Assembly (NCBI GenBank): GCA_020465985.1
Contig: JAANYP010004689.1
Location: forward strand, 238,501-302,500
Direction of reading: 5' to 3'
DNA length: 64,000 nucleotides
Origin: Centrapalus pauciflorus
Lineage: Eukaryota; Streptophyta; Magnoliopsida; Asterales; Asteraceae
Shown: piece by piece, positions 55,952-64,000 of the stretch
Position numbering within the stretch: position 1 is the stretch's first letter
Layout of the letters: each line of letters begins with the position of its first letter
Notes under the pieces: generated by a model
The model's database searches: none
What the model saw: only the letters and a program-made list of their open reading frames with translations
Told to the model about the DNA's origin: nothing
Program-made: the position numbers and the translations under genes

Positions 55952-57009
55952 GGGTATGTTTGGTATTGGGAAATGGGGGGTGGGAAATGGAAATGATTCC
56001 ACTTCCATTGTTTGTTTTGACCAGAGAATCACAATTTGGGAATTAAACCAATTCTCATTCTCGATTTTCAATTCCCTTCTACATCGGAAGAAATGGAGAG
56101 AAATGACCCAAAAAACACACAGAATGTTAACCTAGCATAATCCATCTTCTTCTCCTTACCAACACATTCTTCCCTCCACGAGAAGCCACCACCACCGGCG
56201 ACCTCCGAGCAGCCATCACACGGCTATCTCGTCTCCTTTTTGACCGACCAACAAGCAGCCATCACACCCGGCGCTCTCATCTCCTCTCCGACCACCGAGT
56301 AGTCATCACTTCAGCGTTCTCCTTTCATCCCTCCCGCGAGAAGCCACCATCGGCGACCTCCGAGCAGCCATCACACGGCGTTCTCATCTCCTCTCCGACC
56401 ATTGAGTAGTCATCACTCCAGCGTTCTCCTTTCATCACTCCCACGAGAAGCCACCACCACCGGCGACCTCCGAGCAGCCATCACACGGCGGGCGTTCTCA
56501 TATTTCTCTCCGACAAACCAGTAAGCAGCCATCACACCGGCGCTCTTATCTCCTCTCCGACCACCGAGCAGTCATCACTCCAGCGTTCTAGCCATCATCA
56601 CCTGCGTTCTCCACTCCTTTCCGACCAGTGACCAGCAACCGCCCATCATCACTGGCGTTCTCCTCTCCATGTCAAAATCTGAGATTTTTTTGTTAAACAG
56701 ATGACTTTTCTTGTTGATAACGACCCTCAAGATCTGAGTTTTTTTGCTTCTTGTTGGTACGAATGTTTACTTCTTGTTATTTGTATAGTTGATTGAAACA
56801 TTTGATGGATTAATTTTTCATGAATTTGTTTTAAACTTTTGCTAATAATCTGTCGTATTATTGTTTGTTCTTGGTTACATTTCTCTAGAATTCCCTCTCC
56901 TTACCAAACACAGGAATGAATTCCTATTCCCGTGTTAAATCTCATTCTCTACAATTCTCTTCTCTGTCATCAATTCTCTACGATTACATTCTCTGTACCA
57001 AACGCACCC
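55952..57009. mobile_element. PIF/Tourist-like element with GC-rich internal repeats
   Basis: The ends are GGGTATGTTTGGTA and its inverse TACCAAACGCACCC, flanked by TTA on both sides (55949-55951 and 57010-57012). Subterminal GGGAATTGAGA-like sequences are also inverted. The interior 56160-56660 has four or five copies of a ~110-bp GC-rich unit (GAGAAGCCACCACC, CGACCTCCGAGCAGCC, CCAGCGTTCTCC), unlike the AT-rich surroundings; it may derive from a captured host 5' exon. No intact ORF. Confidence 0.72.
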
Positions 57010-57193
57010 TTAGAGTGGAGTCCTAGAGTTCTTCCTTGTTTGACAATTGATTTCCTATTATTTAATGAGTTAAATTTAAATTCTAGACAATATCTTAAAT
57101 AAAAGGATGATTGGCAACAAAAGGGTATTTTAGGCATTCCAAATAATTTGATTGACAACTTTATAAGTTATAATCTAAATCCTTTTTTACTCA

Positions 57194-57197
<4 letters not shown>

Positions 57198-57263
<66 letters not shown>
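57198..57263. repeat. (CT)n array left of solo LTR
   Basis: About 65 bp of (CT)n. A second (CT)n run lies right of the LTR (59270-59344), so the LTR probably split one array. Confidence 0.95.
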
Positions 57264-57264
<1 letters not shown>

Positions 57265-57268
<4 letters not shown>

Positions 57269-58913
57269 ACACCCACTCTTTTCACATAAAAGTCACATCA
57301 TTATAATATCATAGGTGGCATTATACCATATAACTCTTAATACATATGTCATAGGACTACAATAAATAGTGCTGATTTAAAACTTTAATTAGAGACAAGT
57401 GCGCCTCTGATCTAACAAATATCTACACGTATTTTGGACTAATCAATACATCATAGAAACCATACCAATATATGAAGACCACGATTTGTCAGAGTAGGAA
57501 TCTGCGGACCAATAACTGACTCATACTTCTGCCCCAACTGACGCAGACTTGACTTCTGCCCCTCCCTGAGATACGTTAGACTCGAAAACGTAAGTTGCGA
57601 TGCTCGTGAGTACGCGATGGTTAGACTCTGCATAAATAACACATAACACAAGCACAAAACACATAATAACATGCAACTCAATGCAATTAGCTCAGATACG
57701 CCTCTTAATCCCTGATATAAGCACGAAGGAGCATGAGATCCATGAGCTCAATAAAATCTCAACTCAACTCTGTGGGGACGCCGTTCCCCGGCTAACAGAC
57801 TGCACACAGCAGTGGTTAGCAAATCCCTGTAGCTCAGGAGCGACATGGCTACAGGCCCTGTCGTATGCATACGCTCAAATGACTAGTTAGTGACAGTCAG
57901 CCCACACCACAACTCATCACGCCTCTCAGTCCGCATGGAAACTCATCACGGACATCAACTCCCGTGATCACCCATCGTGCATCTCAGTCCGCAAGGGAAC
58001 TCATCACGGACATCAGTATATCACTGGATGGATCTCATCTCGTAAGCTCATCACACATACACATGTATATCTCATTAAATAAGAAAAGTAAGCTCATATC
58101 TGCTTGGTGACTCCCGACGCTCATAGCATAATCACATAGTACATAAGAACACATAAAGACTCGAAGAAGATGGCATGCCTTTATTAAAAGAACTTAAGTA
58201 CTCACCTGGATTTCTACCCCAATTGCCAAACCATCTGATCACAATCTCAGCATGGCTCGCTGTCGGCTAGTCCCTGTATACACACGAATCCCATCCCAGA
58301 TTGTCAATACAGCTCAACTAATACACACATGTAATAGACTCGTATACTAATCCCATAATTGACTCGGATCCCAGAATTAACCCCGAACGTAACCTCAAAG
58401 TCCAAACCCCGACCTAAAGAGTGGATCGTGGCCCACACTCAGCTCATCGCGGCCACGCTTGCAGTCCCGTTCAGGTCATCGCAACCGCGCTCATGATCTC
58501 AGCGATGCTCACTGTCGTTGGCCACACTCACCTCCACCGCCCTATACTCATCGCGGTCGCGCTCAAGGGATCGCAGTCGTGATCACGGACGACCAGAGCT
58601 GCTCTGTTCGAGTTTCATGGCTGTTCCAGGGGTTTAACCCACCCCAACTCGATTCCAGCAACAATGAACTCATACCCTACAGGCTTGTAAGCCAATTCCC
58701 ACGAATTTACAGATTCATAACAAGATTCAACCCAACAATTAAAGCTTTCTTTACTTCTCACTTCAAGAACACAACAAGATGTTGAAGATGAATTCAGTAG
58801 CCATTCCTTTAATATTTTAGCTGAATCCCTCCTGCTGCAATCCTTACCACACACACACACATACACTTTTCTCAGCTTTCTTTGCAAGGAAGAGAACAAG
58901 AATTTCAAAAGAA

Positions 58914-59003
<90 letters not shown>

Positions 59004-59254
59004 CACACACACACACACATTCTATTTAGGAAACCCAATCCCTGATAATCTGAACCCGATATCGCATTTTCAATATTAATATCAAATCAACCCATTTAAT
59101 CTCGTGATCTCGTAAATATAATTATTCCATTAATATAACCCAATGACACGTATAAATCCACTAATCGGGATATTATTTGTCCAACATATTATTAAAAAAT
59201 TAAATATTCACTAAGAGAAATCCACGTAATAAGTTCTAAAAACGTGATGTTACA
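57265..59254 (-). repeat. Solo LTR, gypsy-like, second copy
   Basis: It begins TGTAACACCC and ends TGATGTTACA. It is related along its length to 21332-23312: both carry TTAGACTCTGC, CACATGTAT and CTCACCTGGAT in the same order. No internal region adjoins. A target duplication is not clear because of the (CT)n and (AC)n flanks. Confidence 0.75.
58917..59018. repeat. (AC)n(TA)n(AC)n array inside solo LTR
   Basis: A symmetrical compound array lies within the LTR, comparable in position to 21984-22110. Confidence 0.95.
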
Positions 59255-59266
59255 CACACACACACA

Positions 59267-59344
<78 letters not shown>
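59255..59344. repeat. (AC)n(CT)n array right of solo LTR
   Basis: A short (AC)n extends the LTR end TTACA and is followed by about 75 bp of (CT)n. Confidence 0.95.
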
Positions 59345-59349
<5 letters not shown>

Positions 59350-60110
59350 CATATGCTCAACATTTTATTATGCTCAAGATTTTCTTATCACATTGTATAT
59401 TAAATATGTGATGTTTGATATATAGAATACAACATGTTCATTAATTTGTGTGCATTAACTTGTCAATTTCAGGATTTGCAATTTGAACTTTTACATTTAT
59501 GTTTATTAACTAATCGATCATTCATGAACAAAATCACATGTGCATTATCGATATTTAAGTTTATGAAGATGTGCAACGTACTCTGTGTCCCCAATACATA
59601 TGAACATGTACACATTTCTTGGTATTGAACTGAACTTGATACACAAATTACCTAAAAATAAACATGTTCAATAAACAAAAATATACCTTTAAGTATGAAC
59701 ATGTTTTGAATTTAATATGTGCATATGGACCTGTTACATATAATATTAAATATGATTATGTGTATATTGTACATGTGCACATGTTTCTGCAGCAACTGAA
59801 CATGTTCGTATACGAAACCATACCCTGCAACAACTCAACATGTTCATATACATATTTGAACATGTGCATGTGTAGTAATATAACTCAAAACTAAAAAAAA
59901 TCTATAAATATGATATGATTTTCAATTAAAAAAATATGTTCACTTATAGATATACAAGAACTAGAAAGAGAAACATGAGATAATATTTGGTTTTATGTTA
60001 TGGGGAATTTTAATTATGCAAGATATGCTACTATTTAGGGATTGATTTTTAATTTAATTAAAAATTATTGTTTGACAATTCTACCCTTTTGACTAATGAA
60101 ACAAATAGGA
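59345..60110. repeat. GAACATGTTC repeat field
   Basis: Part of the element 55924-60159. GAACATGT, AACATGTTCA and CATGTGCA occur repeatedly, mostly as halves of GAACATGTTC, between 59420 and 59880. No credible ORF. Confidence 0.75.
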
Positions 60111-60159
60111 TGGAACTCTAGGACTCTACTCTATATTAGGACTCCATGGAACCCAACCA

Positions 60160-60212
60160 AACACACACACATACACACACACACACACATATTAGGACTC
60201 CATGGAACCCAA

Positions 60213-60292
<80 letters not shown>
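60160..60292. repeat. (AC)n arrays with duplicated element terminus, then (TA)n
   Basis: After the element end (ATTAGGACTCCATGGAAC then CCAACC), an (AC)n run is followed by a second copy of the same 24-bp terminus (60190-60214), a second (AC)n and then (TA)n. The terminus and its (AC)n were duplicated in tandem. Confidence 0.92.
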
Positions 60293-60294
<2 letters not shown>

Positions 60295-60297
<3 letters not shown>

Positions 60298-60798
60298 CAC
60301 TATGATTCATTAATTTTGTACACTGATTAATTTTTTTAAAAATTTGTGACTCATTATATATTAAAAAACTAATGAATCAATATAAAAAATTAATAATTTG
60401 TTGATTCACTTTATCCGAAATTGATGATTCATTATTTATATTTTCAAAATTAATGAATCAATATGTAAAATAAATGAATCATAGTGTTTATCACAATTCT
60501 CAAGATATATTAAGATATATTAAGAAGTTAAATATATCTTGAGAAGAGTGAGAAGCCCCGTGATTCATTCTTTTACATATTAATTCATTAATTTTGAATA
60601 TATAAATAATGAATCATTAATTTCGGATAAAGTGAATCAACAAATTATTAATTTTTTATATTGATTCATTAGTTTTTGAATTTATAAATAATAAATCACA
60701 AATTCAAACATTAGTGAATCAATACACAAAACTAATGAATCATAGTACTTCTCACAATTCTCAAGATATATTAAGGTTCTCACGATAACCTAAAACTA
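60295..60798. mobile_element. Hairpin element with AATGAATCATAGT motif
   Basis: Arms about 60295-60510 and 60545-60770 are inverted copies (GCACTATGATTCATTAATTT against AACTAATGAATCATAGTACT). TGATTCATT or AATGAATCA occurs about twelve times. The right end GGTTCTCACGATAACC resembles other (TA)n-element ends. No ORF. Confidence 0.75.
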
Positions 60799-61340
<542 letters not shown>

Positions 61341-62720
61341 GAGTATGGATCACGTGAGAAGAAACTCTAGGTGAGAAATGTAAGAAGACATAAGAGCATG
61401 ACATATGTCACCGTTTGTCAAAAATAGAGTAAGGGTAAATTAGTAATCATGTAACACATTTTATTTTAACAAATATTTTTAAAGTATAAATTAAAACAAT
61501 TTTAAATTTAAATGACATTATCAACTTAAATTTAGGAAAGATATTTTAATTATTAATTACCTAAACCAATTTGTTATGCACCCACAACTTCAAATCTTGT
61601 TTCTCTCTATCATCTATCACACCTCAATTGCAAGGTTATATTGCCGACTCCATTTTCGTCTTCATCCATCGGCTCAACTTTATTTAAACCATTGAAGCAT
61701 TTTCCGCTATCATTTTCATCCAAGCCATTTGCTCGACAACAAGACCACTTCTTCGCTTCCGGTAGGTGATTTACGGATGAGAATTTCGTCAAAAAACCCA
61801 CTGCCATAGACATCGCAAGCAAATAAAGGTACTCGTTAAACAACTTCGACGAAACACCATCATCACTTATCACCACGTAAGATAACTCGAAAAGGGAATT
61901 AATCAATACTCTTCTCTACGACTCCAACTCCAAACCACTATGGCTACATTTTAGTATGTCACAGTTACGATCTAGATGTGTCTAATGTTTATTATAGATT
62001 AAAACATTGTTTGATTGGATTAATGTTTAGTGCCTCGTCATTTATTATATATGTTTATCATAATGAAACTATTGTCTTTATTGGATCAATGGTTAGTGCA
62101 TCATTGTTTTATTTGGATACTAGTTTTTGTGCATCATCGATAAATGGTTAGTGCATCATTGTTTTAATTAGATGGTTAAAACATCATTGTTTGATTATGG
62201 TTAGTGCATCATCATTTTTTTATTGGATCCAAATGTTTATCATGCATCATTAATAAATGGTTAGTGCATCACCGTGTTGATTAGATCAATGATTAGTGTA
62301 CCATTGTTTTTTATTGTATACAAATGTTTTTGTGCATCATTGATGTATTAAATTATTTGATCATCAAAGCCTTATGCAACGTCGTTTAATGCATCAATGT
62401 GTTTGGATTACAAGATGAATAATTTGTAGCATCATTGTTTAGATCCCTTATTTTAATGTATCACCGTTCATGATCAATTTTGGTGAATCATCATTCTAGA
62501 TCAATTGATTCGAGTAATTGAGAGGGTGACCCAAGAGACAGGAAATAGAAAAGAGGAAAAGAAATCTAATTTAATAAAATGTTGATTGATTTACCCTTTC
62601 ATTTATTATTTTGTTTAATAAGTTGCATAATCTAAAATATCAAACAAATGACACGTGGCTCGCTCTCGTACCTTCTCACCACTTCTCACCATAAGATCTT
62701 CTCACGTGATCCATATCCTA
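61341..62720. mobile_element. Inverted-terminus element, GTGCATCATTG motif
   Basis: The left end GAGTATGGATCACGTGAGAA and the right end read inward GGATATGGATCACGTGAGAA form a clear terminal inverted repeat. Both ends touch (TG)n. TTAGTGCATCATTG and variants recur about twelve times at 62080-62480. A minus-strand frame at 61610-61906 (98 codons) has non-repetitive composition and could be a captured gene piece, but I do not recognise it. Confidence 0.78.
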
Positions 62721-62746
62721 TGTGTGTGTGTGTGTGTGTGTGTGTA
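62721..62746. repeat. (TG)n array
   Basis: A short (TG)n run shared by the ends of two adjacent elements. Confidence 0.93.
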
Positions 62747-62748
62747 TA

Positions 62749-63775
<1,027 letters not shown>

Positions 63776-63778
<3 letters not shown>

Positions 63779-64000
63779 GAGGGTTCTTCTAAGAACCTTA
63801 AATAATGTGGGAACGTAAGAACTAATATCATCCATTGATTTCATGAAATCAATGGCTTAGATGTAAGATGACATTTTTGAAATTAAGAAGGCTTTAGGGG
63901 TTTTTTTTGTTGGAAAAATGGTTGGGTAAGGGGTATATTGGGTAAACATTGAAAAAGGAGCTGCACGTTTTTCCACACACAATTAATTCCCTCCTCGTTT
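63776..64000. mobile_element. Start of another (TA)n-bordered element
   Basis: After (TA)n the sequence GGGGAGGGTTCTTCTAAGAA then CCTTAAATAATG matches the right terminus of 42428-45350 read inward. The element runs off the window. No ORF in the visible part. Confidence 0.55.

Overview
The window looks like a transposon-dense, gene-poor stretch of a eudicot nuclear genome, most likely Asteraceae. That placement is an inference from memory of the copia 'accessory' protein family, which is very common among hypothetical proteins of that plant family. I see no convincing ordinary host gene. Nearly everything is transposable elements, their remnants, and long (TA)n, (AC)n and (CT)n microsatellites. 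GT-AG introns, tRNA-iMet primer-binding sites, plastid-derived DNA and plant-type transposases all support a plant nuclear origin. Layout, 1-9.2 kb: the accessory ORF of a decayed Ty1/copia-like element (minus strand) is split by a nested non-autonomous LTR element (1604-6173, TSD GTTCG). That element has fused gag to an accessory ORF and lost pol. LTR-like non-coding DNA follows. 9.2-20.1 kb: a Mutator-like element (MULE) carries two convergent genes. One is a FAR1/MULE/SWIM transposase (plus strand, 5 exons, one frameshift and one nonsense codon). The other is a Ulp1/C48-peptidase-like gene (minus strand) that I can assemble into 14 exons and 954 codons without any break. Introns and intergenic DNA of both genes are filled with a private palindromic repeat (core GTGAATGGCCATTCAC). 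20.2-26.3 kb: a (TA)n-flanked inverted-terminus element, a solo LTR, and a 1.9-kb foldback MULE-like element with a MITE inside it. 26.4-40.7 kb: a complete 14.3-kb Ty1/copia element (minus strand) inserted in a (TA)n array. It has near-identical 346-bp LTRs, a 1148-aa gag, a damaged pol, and a separate 1143-codon accessory gene in the env position with its own TATA box and 5'-UTR intron. 40.7-46.1 kb: AT-rich DNA, a microsatellite-linked tandem duplication, a 2.9-kb palindrome-containing element, and a plastid rps12-intron fragment. 46.1-53.7 kb: a 5'-truncated Ty3/gypsy chromovirus-like element (plus strand) with a complete 2.07-kb 3' LTR. 53.7-64 kb: a train of inverted-terminus elements separated by (TA)n/(AC)n arrays, one of them hosting a PIF/Tourist-like element and a solo LTR. 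Most unusual pattern: about ten elements of different sequence start and stop at a microsatellite, mostly (TA)n. Many share a terminal theme resembling GGGTTCCATGGAGTCC. Most also contain their own short, near-palindromic motif reiterated many times, such as GTGAATGGCCATTCAC, GAACATGTTC, GATGCATC or AATGAATCATAGT. The 10.8-kb MULE is the only member that encodes a transposase, so it is a candidate autonomous relative of this microsatellite-associated group. Gene-level calls for the two MULE genes and the copia element rest on reading frames and splice phases I checked by hand. Boundaries of the small elements are approximate.
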